Shown: positions 1 to 10,588 of the stretch, piece by piece | Layout: every line of letters starts with the position of its first letter | How positions within the stretch are numbered: the stretch's first letter is position 1 | DNA from: Arsenophonus sp052171895 | GTDB lineage: Bacteria > Pseudomonadota > Gammaproteobacteria > Enterobacterales > Enterobacteriaceae | Assembly: GCA_052171895.1 (NCBI GenBank) | Contig: JBQMRN010000015.1 | Location: 1-28,414, forward strand | Reading direction: 5' to 3' | DNA: 28,414 bases | Program-made: the position numbers and the translations under genes | Notes under the pieces: generated by a model | Told to the model about the DNA's origin: nothing | The model's input: the letters and a program-made list of their open reading frames with translations, nothing else | Databases searched by the model: none

Positions 1-623
1 AAGTAGCGCGTATACCTTAAATCACACAACCGCCATTCCCTATGCTCTTCAAGCCATTGCTGTTTCAGTCTGTTAATGGTACTGGTAGAAAGACCATGTG
101 CTTTCACCGAAAATAGCGCTAACAGAGCTTCATGAAAATCACCGATGGAAGATGGAGATGCCTAATAGATACAAGCCACGGTAGCAACACTTCTTCAACA
201 GTTTTTGCACGCTTCAGATAAGGTGGTAGCAATGAGCTATTAAAGCATATTCCGTTGCCGCTATGATCCCTAACCTTAGGCAATTTAACATCAACATTGC
301 CAATACCAGTCTGTATAGTTCGCTGTGCTAAATAACCGTTACGGACGACAGGCAATGACCACCATCGACAATGGGGGTTCAGCATCTTCTTGAAGCATGG
401 CTTCTAGCTCAACATCAACAGCGCTGGAATATGAGCTGTCTGGTACCGTTAGGGTTGAGTTCATGCAAGGAATCAGCGGTAATATCTGGTTTAACGGATG
501 CATGTCTGTATGGTAGATTTTCATGCCATATCATCTCTCTATTACTGGAATCAACCACGAAATGAATCAGCAGGATATGCTAACCATCTCTGAAATCTCA
601 TACATCAGAAATAAGCATAACTC
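1..623 (-). mobile_element. IS256-family element, copy A (5' part only, dead)
   Basis: This is the N-terminal half of a mutator-type (IS256-family) transposase element on the minus strand, cut by the window edge. The reverse strand encodes recognisable family stretches such as VVRNGYLAQRTIQTGIG, PKVRDHSGNGICFNS and LLPPYLKRAK, spread over two frames, so at least one frameshift separates the start from the middle. The terminal inverted repeat is at 607-623: read on the minus strand it starts GAGTTATGCTTATTTCTG, matching the left ends of the other copies in this window. The catalytic C-terminal half lies outside the window. Family assignment is firm; loss of function is clear from the frame breaks. 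Confidence 0.88.
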
Positions 624-763
624 GCTTAATAAGCGTATGTAAAATTATTTGTCATAATTCTTATGTAATTAATTAATATTTAATTTACATTAAAATAATT
701 AATTTTTAATTATCACATTATAAAAATCAGGTAAAACCGTTGGTATTTATTTCTTGATCATAA

Positions 764-1810
764 TTAAAGTAGTGGTTTTTCTCCTCTTTGCCACCAGCGT
801 ATTAACAACTTATCTAAGTTTTCTAACATGCTGCCCATTAAACGATCAACAAAACTTTTAGCAGGAGTATAAGTCACTTCAATAATTTCACGAGCATCAA
901 TTTGATTGATAATAATGTCATCACTAACGCCTATTTCATCAATTAACCCTTTTTCCTTCGCCTGGATACCATACCAATGCTCGCCAGTTGAAACAGCATT
1001 AATATCAAGGGCTGGCCTTTTTTGATGTATAAAATCTTTAAATAGTTGATGTGTTTTATTTAAATCTTGTATAAACTTTTTGCGTCCTTGCTCGGTATTT
1101 TCACCTATTAAAGTTAATGTGCGTTTATACTCTCCGGCTGTATGTAGTTCTACATCAATATCCTTTTTCTTTAGTAATCTATGAAAATTTGGTACTTGTG
1201 CAACCACACCAATAGAGCCAATAATGGCAAAAGGAGCTGCTACAATACAATCGGCAACACAAGCCATCATATAACCGCCACTAGCCGCCACCTTATCAAC
1301 AGAAACATTTAATTTAAGACCCTTTTCGCGTAACCGATTTAGTTGAGAGGCTGCTAAGCCATAGCCATGCACAATGCCACCTGGACTTTCAAGTCTAAGT
1401 AATACTTCATCTTTATTATCAGCAATTGATAGAATTGCTGTAATTTCTTCACGTAATGCATTGACTTCATGAGCATTCATGCTTCCTTTGAAATTAATTA
1501 CAAAAAAACAAGGTTTTTTTAGTGTTGTTTGACCAACTTTAGCATCTAATTTCTGCTTTTTTTCTTCAATTTTACGTTGTTTTTTATAGCTTTTTAACCA
1601 AACTTTATATTCAGTGTTACTCATTTTAATTTGTTGCATTTCGCGCTGACGTTGACGATAAGCTTCACTTAAATGAATAAGTTTTAAATCACCTTTTTTA
1701 CTTTGTTTACGCTGTCCAAAGCTAAAAATAACTAATGAAATTAATAAAATAGCAACAACTACTGTTGCTATTTTAGCAAAAAATAATGCATACGATAAAA
1801 AAAATTCCAT
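764..1810 (-). CDS. sohB: SohB, inner-membrane S49-family peptidase
   Basis: This is an intact 348-residue protein, almost exactly the length of Escherichia coli SohB (349). SohB is an SppA-related (peptidase family S49) membrane protease, first known as a multicopy suppressor of htrA/degP loss. Residues about 7-31 form one N-terminal membrane segment, followed by a charged, coiled-coil-prone stretch (about 50-90) and the S49 domain (about 100-320). Visible motifs are ESPGG (141-145), the nucleophile Ser177 in VAASGGY, and Lys229 in GEYKRTLT, which together form the Ser/Lys dyad. The start is an ATG with AAGGAT upstream. A TATAAT hexamer lies at 1850-1855 (minus strand), but its -35 is poor. 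A dead IS256 copy ends 71 bp upstream, so its original promoter may be damaged. No operon partner is visible. Confidence 0.96.
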   Translation of the reverse strand: MEFFLSYALFFAKIATVVVAILLISLVIFSFGQRKQSKKGDLKLIHLSEAYRQRQREMQQIKMSNTEYKVWLKSYKKQRKIEEKKQKLDAKVGQTTLKKPCFFVINFKGSMNAHEVNALREEITAILSIADNKDEVLLRLESPGGIVHGYGLAASQLNRLREKGLKLNVSVDKVAASGGYMMACVADCIVAAPFAIIGSIGVVAQVPNFHRLLKKKDIDVELHTAGEYKRTLTLIGENTEQGRKKFIQDLNKTHQLFKDFIHQKRPALDINAVSTGEHWYGIQAKEKGLIDEIGVSDDIIINQIDAREIIEVTYTPAKSFVDRLMGSMLENLDKLLIRWWQRGEKPLL

Positions 1811-1881
1811 AATTCTATCCTTCTTTACAGAGTATAAACAATAGGGGGTATTATAACTAAAAACTTGATAAAGTGCTTATA

Positions 1882-3281
1882 GACTTATGCTCATTTTGGT
1901 GTATATAGTTTTTGAGATGGTGGCATATCCTGCTGATTGATTTCGTGAATGATTTTAACAACAGAGAGATGATATACCATGAAAAGTCTAACTTAGAGGT
2001 ATTTTTGAAACCAGATATTATACTGATGAGATCACTTCTATAAACTCATCTATAATGCTACCAAGCAGCTGATAGTTAACCGCCGTTGAGGCTGAGCTTG
2101 AAGTCATGCTGAACATCGCCTTCTCAACAGGCATCATGTCGTCGTCCGTAACGGTTATTTACCATACCGAATTATATAGACTAGTATTGCTGATTTTGAG
2201 ATTAAAGTGCCTAAAATTATGGATCGCAGTAGCAACGAAATATGCTTTAACAGCTCATTGCTACCGCCTTATTTGAAGCGTGCAAAACGTTGAAAAGTTA
2301 CTAGTATCGCTGTAACTGCGAAGCATATGCAGCGTTGATTTTCATAAAGCTCTGGAGGAGTTTCTTTGTGAAAAAGCACATGGTTTCTGCAGTACCATCA
2401 AGCAGAGTGAAACAGCAATTGCTTGAAGAGGCAAAGGCAATGTGGTGTGGCCTGTGCGTGGTTTAAGCGATACTCGCTACGTTTGTTTCTGTGGCGATGG
2501 CATATACAGTCCTGTCAGGCAAGGTGATCGCCTTTGCCTGCTGCTCTTATTATTGGCATCACTGATGCATGGATGTAAGAAGCTCGTTGCGCTTGAAAAT
2601 GGTTATCGAGGAGTCATAATAGGAACTGGGCTGAACTTATCAATGGGTTTCAAGCGTGTAGCTTAACCGTATCTCCCAGGCTTGCTATAGGAGATGATGC
2701 TCTTTGTTTTTTGGAATGTAATGGCAAAAATATTCCTTGGGAGACACCTAGCAGCAACGTGCTGTTAGCTACAAAAAACAGTTAATGTGCTGGCTTTACT
2801 CCACAAAGGCATCTAAACAAAAGTTAAGGCTGAGCTGCGTGAGAGGTCTGGCTAGCAGAGAGGTGGCATGCCGCTAATAAAAAAGCCATTGATATTTATT
2901 GGCAAGCTTTTTAACGAAGTATCTTGGAGCGGAAAGAATCGGCTGGAGAAAGATCGAGAAGAATTGCTTGCATTATACCACTTCCCGTGTCAGGGCACTG
3001 GGAATTAATAAGAAAGAGGAATCCGATTAAATTGGCTTTTGCGACACTGAGGCTACGGAAGCCGACATGCGAAGAACTGTAGTTCAAGAAAAACAACCAT
3101 TTCAATGTTATTTAAGCTTGCTCCAATCTTTTCAAAAAATCCGGAATCGGCTAAGGGGATTTAATTTGCTTGAGACCCTGGTGGTAAAGAAGGTCTAATT
3201 TAAGGATGGAGAATAGATTTAGGAAGCATCAGAGTGGAACGTAGCCTGCTGACCGCCATGTAGCAGATTTTCTAATAACTC
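1882..3281 (+). mobile_element. IS256-family element, copy B (dead)
   Basis: This is a near full-length mutator-type element of 1,400 bp. The left inverted repeat begins GACTTATGCTCATTTTGG and the right end is CAGATTTTCTAATAACTC, the approximate inverse. Transposase fragments can be read in shifting frames: DGIYSPVRQGDRLCLL (from about 2494), the LVALENGYR region (about 2583), and IKLAFATLR-type sequence near the C-terminus, on a degraded frame around 3020. Stops and frameshifts are frequent, so no active transposase is made. No convincing target-site duplication could be matched on the two sides. Its left end lies just upstream of sohB, which faces away from it. Confidence 0.88.
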
Positions 3282-3769
3282 ATTGCTTTAATAATAAAGC
3301 TTGCTTAAAGGACAAGGTAATTTGACCTATTAAAATAAATCAATTAGAAGATACGTTATCGGAATTTGATAATTAGTAATGATGTTTTTCTTCAGGCAAG
3401 CAACAGGGGGAATTATCCTCATTAATAGCTACCTAAGTAAAAAGGCCTTTTGTGGCCCGCTAGCGTTGGCCTACTCTGCTGGTTCACTTACTATAGACTT
3501 TCTTGATCAAAATTTCAATATTGATGGTGATTAAAGGTGTTACCTCTTTTAATGCAATGAGGATAACAAGTTATGTTAGAAAAAGTTGTTAGTAGAAACC
3601 CCTCTTATACGGTATAAAAGATTTTTGCTACAGAGGTTGTCATGAAAAAGCAAATAGTTATACATATCAAAGAGACTTTTCTTCACTCCATTCCAATATA
3701 AAGCTGCATATCATTAGTTGGTTCGGCGAGCAATCTGTCGGATGATGTCGATTCATGCATTGAAAAAAT
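3282..3769. other. Unassigned decayed stretch
   Basis: No intact gene is present between IS256 copy B and the IS1595 relic. One plus-strand run around 3400-3530 reads as a 45-codon open segment containing SSLIATYLSKKAF and ALAYSAGSLTIDFLDQN, which I do not recognise. A perfect 12-bp palindrome (AAAAGGCCTTTT) lies at 3440-3451. The right part (from about 3690) may already belong to the IS1595 element. Confidence 0.4.
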
Positions 3770-4560
3770 TTTTTTACTTTTCCTGCCAATATAATTAAAG
3801 TGAACATGTTATTTGCTGGGAACATTTATTAGGGTTATAGCGATATCGTTGTAAAATCTCCAATTTCAGGAAAACATTTAACAATCTTACTGGAAGTCAT
3901 CTGGTGAACTACATAACAAGGATAGATGATTTAGTTATTTGCGATGTATCTTGAATAGCTTGACTTTATGGGAGTCAGTGAAACAAGGAATCATTGATTT
4001 GAAAATAGCCTTTAGATGGTGTCACTGCTTCCCTGCTTCCTTAGTTCAGTGCTGATAAGCCAAGATAAATGTACTAAGTGGTATTGTTGAAGTCAAGGAA
4101 ATATTTTATCTGCTTCCTTTAAAGGAATCGTTATATATCTCCTCCCACATAGAAAAGCTAGAAAACACAGGAGAGAAGGAAATAAAAGGAAAGAACGAAT
4201 CGAGCTCTTAATCGCCAAAGATCGACAGGGTCATGTAAGCAATAAAATTCTTGAAAAGCTTAATGCAGATTGTGTTAGCCGTTTTTTTTAGCCGATCATC
4301 AATAAAGAGTCCATTCTTTGCTAGAATGGAGCTAACTAAATGGTACGCAACCTTTTGCTAGGGAGCATGAAATTAGTCACCACCATCGCCTAATAAGGTT
4401 GGATAATCATAGAGTTATTCGTAAGAGAAATTCCACATTTAAACTGTGAATAGTTATATCAGCTGATTAACAGGATGCCTGAGTAAATTCTATTGTGTAG
4501 ACTTGTTTTATTTACTAAATTATATCTTCTGGACAAGATTATTTGAAAGCACAACAATTA
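3770..4560 (+). mobile_element. IS1595-family (ISXO2-like) transposase relic
   Basis: This is a plus-strand transposase wreck readable across several frames in the order expected for IS1595 enzymes. A Cys-type zinc-ribbon end reads RCKISNFRKTFNNLTG (about 3850-3900). Then come a helix-turn-helix/linker ending IAFRW (about 4001), GIVEVKE (about 4083), IAKDRQGHVSNKILEKLN (about 4211) and INKESILC (about 4299). The C-terminal parts read VNSYIS and NYIFWTRLFE (up to about 4545). In the family the GIVEV motif is followed by the first catalytic Asp; here that codon reads Lys, and stops occur between motifs, so it is inactive. Its right edge coincides with the point where yciA similarity breaks off, so insertion probably truncated yciA. 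Terminal repeats were not resolved. Confidence 0.75.
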
Positions 4561-4565
4561 AAATA

Positions 4566-4846
4566 CAGACATGGTTATAAATTGCTATGAGAGCAAAGTA
4601 ACAACCCTTGCCAACATAGTTGCATAACAATATATTACATCGTCGACCAAGACTAATTTTGAAATGTGATGCCATTGACGGCGAGCAGTAACAAGATGAA
4701 CAAGCCTATTTTTTTGCTAAGAAATGCAATGCCAATATACATTTATCACATTAACGAGCCGCTGAATATATTGCCGTTAGGATTTATATTACGGGCATTG
4801 CTAATGTACAAAGAATTAATTCTCCATGCGGTAATTGTTGTTATAT
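4566..4846 (-). pseudogene. yciA: yciA remnant (acyl-CoA thioesterase)
   Basis: The minus strand encodes a broken YciA, a hot-dog-fold acyl-CoA thioesterase. In shifting frames it reads LPHGELILCTLAMP, then INPNGNIFSGSLM (compare the family's TNANGDIFGGWLM motif), then MYIGIAFLSKKI and VDDVIYCYATML (family: VGDVVCCYA). The expected ATG is ATA (4844-4846) and the second codon TAA, so initiation is lost as well. Similarity stops near 4566, where the IS1595 relic begins, removing about the last third of the gene. It lies directly downstream of yciB on the same strand, the usual enterobacterial yciB-yciA order, which strengthens the call. A plus-strand reading frame across it is only antisense shadow. 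Confidence 0.75.
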
Positions 4847-4919
4847 GATATAAAATTTATTTTTATTATTTTCTACAATATTCTTTCTGGAAGAAAGTTA
4901 TTCATTGTAATAATATCAA

Positions 4920-5456
4920 TTACTTTTGTTCTTTAGGTAGATGTTTATAAACATACACAATATTAAGTATGCTAAATATTACCGTGACCATGGTCAAACC
5001 AAAAACTTTAAAATTAACCCAGACCTCCTGAGGTAGCCAAAAGGCAACATAAATATTAACTAACGCACAGATAGCAAAAAAGATTGCCCAAGATAGATTT
5101 AATTTACACCAAATCTCATTAGCTAAATGGATCTCTTTATCTAGCATTCTTTGAATTAATGATTTTTTAGTAAAAAATTGGCTAACTAACAATGTTAATG
5201 AAAAAATAGCGTAAATAACCGTCACCTTCCATTTAATAAAAAGATCACTATGAAAAATCAGCGTTAATCCGCCAAAAATTATCATACTTATTAAAGTAAG
5301 TAACGAACTTTTTTCAAATTTTTTATTTATAAGATATATTATTAAGATAGATAAAGCGGTTGCAATCATTAATGCGCCAGATGCGTAGAAAATATCTATT
5401 TTTTTATATACAATAAAGAAAACAATGAGAGGAATAAAATTTAATAAATGTCTCAT
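4920..5456 (-). CDS. yciB: YciB, inner-membrane protein (septation protein A family)
   Basis: This is an intact 178-residue polytopic membrane protein (E. coli YciB has 179). YciB, formerly called intracellular septation protein A, is linked to envelope integrity and cell-wall synthesis in E. coli; its molecular activity is not established. Hydrophobic segments lie at about 5-17, 22-43, 51-68, 77-94, 119-140 and 149-170. Family signatures are KWKVTVIYAIF (75-85) and the conserved block from LNLSWAIFFA (119) through AFWLPQEVWVNFKVFG (138-153). AAGGA lies 11 nt before the ATG. It is followed on the same strand by the dead yciA. The usual upstream neighbour yciC is absent; a short IS256 derivative lies there instead. 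Confidence 0.95.
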   Translation of the reverse strand: MRHLLNFIPLIVFFIVYKKIDIFYASGALMIATALSILIIYLINKKFEKSSLLTLISMIIFGGLTLIFHSDLFIKWKVTVIYAIFSLTLLVSQFFTKKSLIQRMLDKEIHLANEIWCKLNLSWAIFFAICALVNIYVAFWLPQEVWVNFKVFGLTMVTVIFSILNIVYVYKHLPKEQK

Positions 5457-5516
5457 AATACTGATTATCCTTATACTTTATACTTTTCAAGTAAATACAA
5501 ATTTTTATAATTTTAA

Positions 5517-5546
5517 TTAATAAATTGTAAAATATCATATTGTCAA
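5517..5546 (-). promoter_or_regulatory. Candidate sigma-70 promoter of yciB
   Basis: On the minus strand a consensus -35 TTGACA (5541-5546) is followed after 18 bp by TATTAA (5517-5522), about 60 bp upstream of the yciB start. The surroundings are very AT-rich, so the -10 match carries little weight; the exact -35 is the main support. Confidence 0.45.
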
Positions 5547-5601
5547 ATATTGCTATTATATTGCCTATATTTTATAACATAAAGTTATATTACACGGTTA
5601 G

Positions 5602-5905
5602 GAGTTATGCTCATTTCTGCTGTATGGAGTTTCGGAGATAGTGGCCTACTACTACTTCCCGTCAATGCGTACTAGGCATCAATAAGAATGACGAATCCGA
5701 TTGAATAAGTTTTTTTGACAGTGAGTCTATACGAATCCAACGTACGAAGGACTCTAATTCAAGAAAAAGAATCCTTTAATGCTATTTAACCTGCTGACTC
5801 TGATGGTAAACAACCTCCAATTTTTAATGAGGGAGAATAGATTCACAAACCATAAAAGTGGAACCTAGCCTGGCCAGTCTCATATATCAGATTTGCTAAT
5901 AACTT
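5602..5905 (+). mobile_element. IS256 internal-deletion derivative, copy C (304 bp)
   Basis: Both ends of the IS256 element are present: left GAGTTATGCTCATTTCTG (5602 onward) and right CAGATTTGCTAATAACTT (ending 5905). About 1.1 kb of the interior is missing. The left noncoding end runs to about 5653 (GTGGCCTAC) and jumps directly to the part encoding the transposase C-terminus (the DFP-type segment followed by NPIE-like codons near 5695). No transposase can be made. Structurally it resembles a MITE, a short non-autonomous element that a full-length copy could in principle move. No target duplication was recognised, so simple deletion of a full copy in place is equally possible. Confidence 0.8.
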
Positions 5906-6069
5906 ATTTTTAATTAGAGGAGGAGGATAGTAAAATTCTTCTGCCTAAATTAGGCGCAGAATCAATAATAGCGCATTGGAGATAAATTTAGGTCGCCTAA
6001 AACAACTAAAAACAACTGTTTTTAACATATGTATAATACAGCAGGTAAAACAATATTTTTTCTCGAATT
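5906..6069. other. Noncoding stretch with a short inverted repeat
   Basis: No gene is recognisable. A small inverted repeat, CTGCCTAAATTAGGCGCAG, at 5942-5960 pairs GCCTAA with TTAGGC; its role is unknown. Confidence 0.35.
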
Positions 6070-6252
6070 AAATTGTACTCATATTATCAACAAGATGAAA
6101 TAAGAATGGAAGGAGATATTTTACAGTAAAATGATGAAAATTTAGCTTTAAATAAATATAATGTTGCAAAAAAGTATCGGTTTACAGAGATTAAATATAA
6201 AGATGATGACCCCTATCCAATTCAACCACTGGTTTACATTAAAAATGCCTGA
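6070..6252 (+). pseudogene. Unrecognised gene fragment
   Basis: A plus-strand frame of 60 codons with one internal stop (TAA after GDILQ) reads YSYYQQDEIRMEGDIL, then NKYNVAKKYRFTEIKYKDD and PYPIQPLVYIKN before a second stop. The composition (charged and aromatic residues, balanced codon use) looks like former coding sequence rather than random AT-rich DNA, but I do not recognise the family. It has no ribosome-binding site or start codon that I can defend. It lies downstream of the 3' end of the dead hrpA, on the opposite strand. Confidence 0.3.
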
Positions 6253-6434
6253 CACTAAAAGTATTCCATTACTTTTTTACGCGAAGTATATTCAAGTGGC
6301 AAAATAAGTAACAGCAGCTTAAAGCTAATGCATTTGTTACTTATCAGATTAAATATTATTAAAGAGGGAGGATGGAGGCGATAAACCATTTTTACTCTGG
6401 CAGTAAAGAAATTTTGTTATTCTATCTAGAATAG

Positions 6435-9400
6435 GTTTATCTTAAATAGAATAAAGTTGTGCATAGCGGTTGAGAAAATAGGCTACTCATTTTAAAGTCT
6501 TCTATTATCTATCTAGAAGATAGATTATACTTCAGGTAGCTGTTTTTGTACGATAGCGATCTTAGCTAGCCAACAGTGCCATTGCTGTTTAATATCCTCA
6601 ATACGCACCATATGCTCACGATCGGATCACGCTTGGAAGCAACACAACTAAGTTCTCCAAACGAGCCTCTAGCGCATTGAGATAACGAATAATATTCGTT
6701 AGTTTTTGCCACCCATGAGATGTAACAAAACTTTTAAATATTAATCTGCTAAGTTTGGTTTTAATATCATAAAGAGCAGTATAAAATGAATATCGAGCTG
6801 GCTTTTAAAACGTTTATTAATTGCAAATGCGCGAGTGAAAATTATTTCAACCTGGTTAGCTGTCTCCAAGCATCAGCTCATTAAGATCAGTACGAACATA
6901 AACTTCTAATCGCTGATAATATTCTTTTGTACATATCAGACCACCAAATTGAGCAATTAATTTATCGACTACACAGCTGATATAATCAGCAATTAGCTAA
7001 ATAACTTTATCAAAAGGATTGATAAAGAAGCCAAAGTTTTAATTTATTTTGTAATTTTTATGAAGGTATTTTATCGGTGAAGGGAATATTGAGCAATAGT
7101 AATCGCTTTAATCCTTTATTCATTACATATTGTTGCTCAAATTTGGTTTCAAAGATCCAAATTGCAATCCTATTCTCATCTATCAGCAGGCCCAGGCCCC
7201 TTCCTCCACCTCCTCTCACCGGATATATTTTAACCAAATAACTACCATGCCTTTGTTCATAAAGTTGAAGCAAACTATAAAAATTCCATATATGTAAGGC
7301 ACTTTTCTCAAAAATTTCATAACAACAGTACCTAATGTTTATTGAACTTGTTGTTTCAATTTTATTTTCAACGATGTTAAATCACGGCTTTTAGTAATAG
7401 TCTGATTATTTTTATCGACAATGTGAAATGTCATTTTTAAATGATTAGGTAACTAATACCACTGCGCTAGGTCTCCTCGACGTCAATTGTAACACCTGTC
7501 ATACGACGTAGCTCTCGTGTTAGACAATCTAATAATTTTCTTCCTGGCGAAGGTATTTCGTTCAAAAAATGCTTTGGTATAATTTAGTACTGGAACAAAG
7601 TTATGTTGTAATAATTTTGGTAATAATTTAATTAGTGCGATAACTAACTCTTCGCGTAATCCCGCTATTTGCCAATCAAAATTTTTATCTTTCAGTTGAG
7701 TGAGTACCAATAGTAAAAAATGAACACTGACTCCATAAGCCGCACACAGCTTCAGGCTTAAATTAATATGTTAACTCTAATTTTAAGCGTTTCTTGTTGC
7801 CAATAATTGGAATATTCTTTTAAGGTAAGGTTATTAGCAATTCTCAGGATTAACATATTTTTCTTAAATGTCAGTAGATCAGGCTGTGCTTTACTTACCT
7901 CTTTCCAGCAGCGATCAAAGTGACTGGAAAAAAAACCTGATTACTTATTGGCTGTAGATAAAAATCAAATAGCGTGTCATTGTTAACCATAATAAAATGC
8001 GTCGGCGAGATTTATCTTCTAACTCCTCTAGCTCAGTTAATAATGTTAAGTTTTGTTGGTAAAAGATGTAGCTGGTTCGCCAGTAGTCACCCTCAACCAA
8101 GGCATGATAAATAAAAAGCTCACGGCATAATAGTGGGTCACAATCTTACTCTAATTAACTTAACGGCCTGGCAGTATAGATATAATCCCAATAGCATAAC
8201 ACTTTTCGATGCCATAACAGCACTTTGCTTTTTTGACTAGTGTAGCTCAATATAATGATATTTTACTAAATGTGCGGCTAGGCTGGTTTTATCCAGCCAG
8301 GTTTAATGATCACCACGATACGTCCTAAACCAACCTTATTCGTTTCAATTAATTTGCCATCATGACCCATTTAGGGTGGGTAAATAAACCAGAAGCGAAA
8401 AATCATAAATCACGCATTTCTGATGCCTAAAAATTCTGCTTTATCAGCCGCTTTTTGGCTAATATACAAAAGAAAACCTGTAAGTAATAAAATATGAATA
8501 ACCTGATAATCAGCAGGTTTACTATTCAGGATAATATCTCCAATTCTTTAATCATTTGACGCAGCTAGGTATGAATGTCCTGCCACTCCATTAAGCGAAT
8601 AAAATTAAGCAGATTATGTCTACATTATTAAGGAAATTCCGCTTTGGATAAAATATATTATTGTTGTTTAACAAAAGCCTATATATTTAAAAATACGCCA
8701 GAAAATCCGAATATTTATCGATAAAACGATGATGCTTTTTATTTACAATATGTTATTTATCAAGTGGTCTTTCGCGAGGGTTCTGGTTCTGGATAGAAAA
8801 TGCAGAACTTATCACTATAATTTCAGAAATACAGCCATATTTAGTCGCCTCTAAAACCATAGGACCTAAAAAGCTAGATCAAGAGGGGCAGTTGTGTCAG
8901 TTTATTGTTAATTTGTGTTACTTGATAATCGGCATTACCGGTTTTATTGACAATGATGATTAGTTCTTAGAATAATTGAATAGCATCTTGAATATTACGT
9001 TTATGAGGCTTTTCAATAAAAGAAAAGGAATTTGATTAATATCATCTAATCTAATAGCAATCACCTACAAAATAACCGAAGCAAGATTTCTACGTAAAAT
9101 TTTAGATCGGTATATATAGGTCTGGCTAAAATCCTCTTCCAAGTACAAACGAATACAGAGATCCCCGCAAATATATGGCCAAAACAGCGTCCTTTACATT
9201 TTTTCAGGAGACGTTTGTGAAATAAGTTCGATTGATAATTGCTGTACTTTTATGTTATAATTAAAAAGGTTAATACATACACAGCCAGTATCAATCATAT
9301 ATTTAATACTAGGAAGGGTCAATGAGATTTATGCTACATTGGTCACTAATACAATCCTTCTGCTTGAAGGAGATTGAAAATACGGTTTTATTTACTGTTT

Positions 9401-10410
9401 GATAAGCTAGCGAAAGCGATAATATTTTTGTATGCTTTAAATTTAGCTTATTAAGTGCTTCGGCGGTATCCTGCTGCCCATTCAGGATCTAATGCTAACC
9501 ATTTATAAAAAATTAAAATATCCTTAATAGCTTATTAACTTAATGCATCAATCGCATCAATGCTTGCCATCAAGCAAGCAGATCGCGATGAGTATTGTTG
9601 TTGTAAGTAATAATTGGCCGATATTTAATTTCTAGTGAATAAGTTCTTCCCAATACCTCAAAATTAGCGCGTGATCATAATGTTGGAAAAAACGCTTAAT
9701 ATCGATGGTTGCAGATGTAATAATAAGTTTTAAATCTAGACGTTTAGATAATAATTGGCGTAAAAAGCCAAGAATAAAATCAATGTTTAAGCTGCGTTTA
9801 TACGCCTCATCAATAATTATTCTCTCATATTGCACTAATAATTTATCATTATGTAATTCTGCTAATAAAATTCCATCTTTCATTAATTTAATAAACGTAT
9901 TATCACCTATATGATCATTAAAACGGACTTTATAACCCAATAGCGCTAGCTATTGGGAGATTAACCGCCTCAGACAATTCTATTAACGACTGAGAGCAAG
10001 CACCCAAACTACGACTTTAGGTTGGATATCACCACAATTAAGCCTTTTATACCTCGGCTAATTTTCAGATAAGTTTTCGAGATCTGGATTTTTGCCTAAA
10101 CTCGTTTCACCGGCAATAATGAGGACTTGATGATCATGAATCGCTTGATAAATTACCTGTTTTTTCTCAATGACAGCTAGATTTTCTGGATAAATAATTG
10201 CTGTGCGAGAGAGAGCCGGCCGATTTGCCGATCAATAATTTTTCCCTGTCAGGCAAGTATATCCCTTTTAATTAATTTAATAAGTAATTGTCGGGATTTT
10301 TATTTTTTTATCCCAACTAAGTATTTTTAATAAAAATTAATCACGTAAAGATAGCTGATCAATATCACCATATAAAGCTGTGAAATTGAATTTCACTTTT
10401 AATAAGACCT
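6435..10410 (-). pseudogene. hrpA: hrpA pseudogene (DEAH-box RNA helicase), full span but shattered
   Basis: HrpA is a roughly 1,300-residue DExH-box RNA helicase implicated in rescue of stalled ribosomes and fimbrial mRNA processing. The span here (about 3.98 kb) is essentially full length, but many frameshifts and stops break it. In order on the minus strand: an N-terminal relic FNFTALYGDIDQLSLRD (about 10390), ALSRTAIIYPENLAVIEKKQ (about 10200), a degenerate Walker A AGETSLGKN (about 10100; family AGETGSGKT), and a surviving open segment at 9632-9940. That segment has GYKVRFNDHIGDNT, IIIDEAYKRSLNIDF and IITSATID. Further on are NFDWQIAGLREELV (about 7680) and LKRLLLLNIPF (about 7110), and the C-terminal IEDFKMSSLFSQPL near 6490. 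The DEAH box reads DEAY. There is no complete start codon. An active helicase can be excluded. Confidence 0.93.
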
Positions 10411-10588
10411 TACTGAATATGCTTGTTTGCTAAGTTGACAATCAAAACAAGACATCATTGACACATACTGATCTTTGCTAAAATAACAAGATGATATAGT
10501 AACTTATTTTTATGTCCAGAGGTCATAAATACCTAATAGATATTCACCTTTTTCCCAATCTATTAAATTTCGACTGGTAATATTTTAG

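Noticed and set aside
371..565. Plus-strand open frame of 64 codons
   Set aside because: It is antisense to the IS256 copy A transposase relic and shows no start signals or protein-like family features.
2442..2666. Short open frame as a separate gene
   Set aside because: It is an internal piece of the IS256 copy B transposase (catalytic block and following residues), not an independent gene.
4666..4848. Plus-strand 60-codon frame with a hydrophobic product
   Set aside because: The minus strand here clearly encodes the yciA relic; the plus-strand frame is its shadow.
9705..9914. Plus-strand 69-codon frame
   Set aside because: It is antisense to the best-preserved helicase segment of hrpA.
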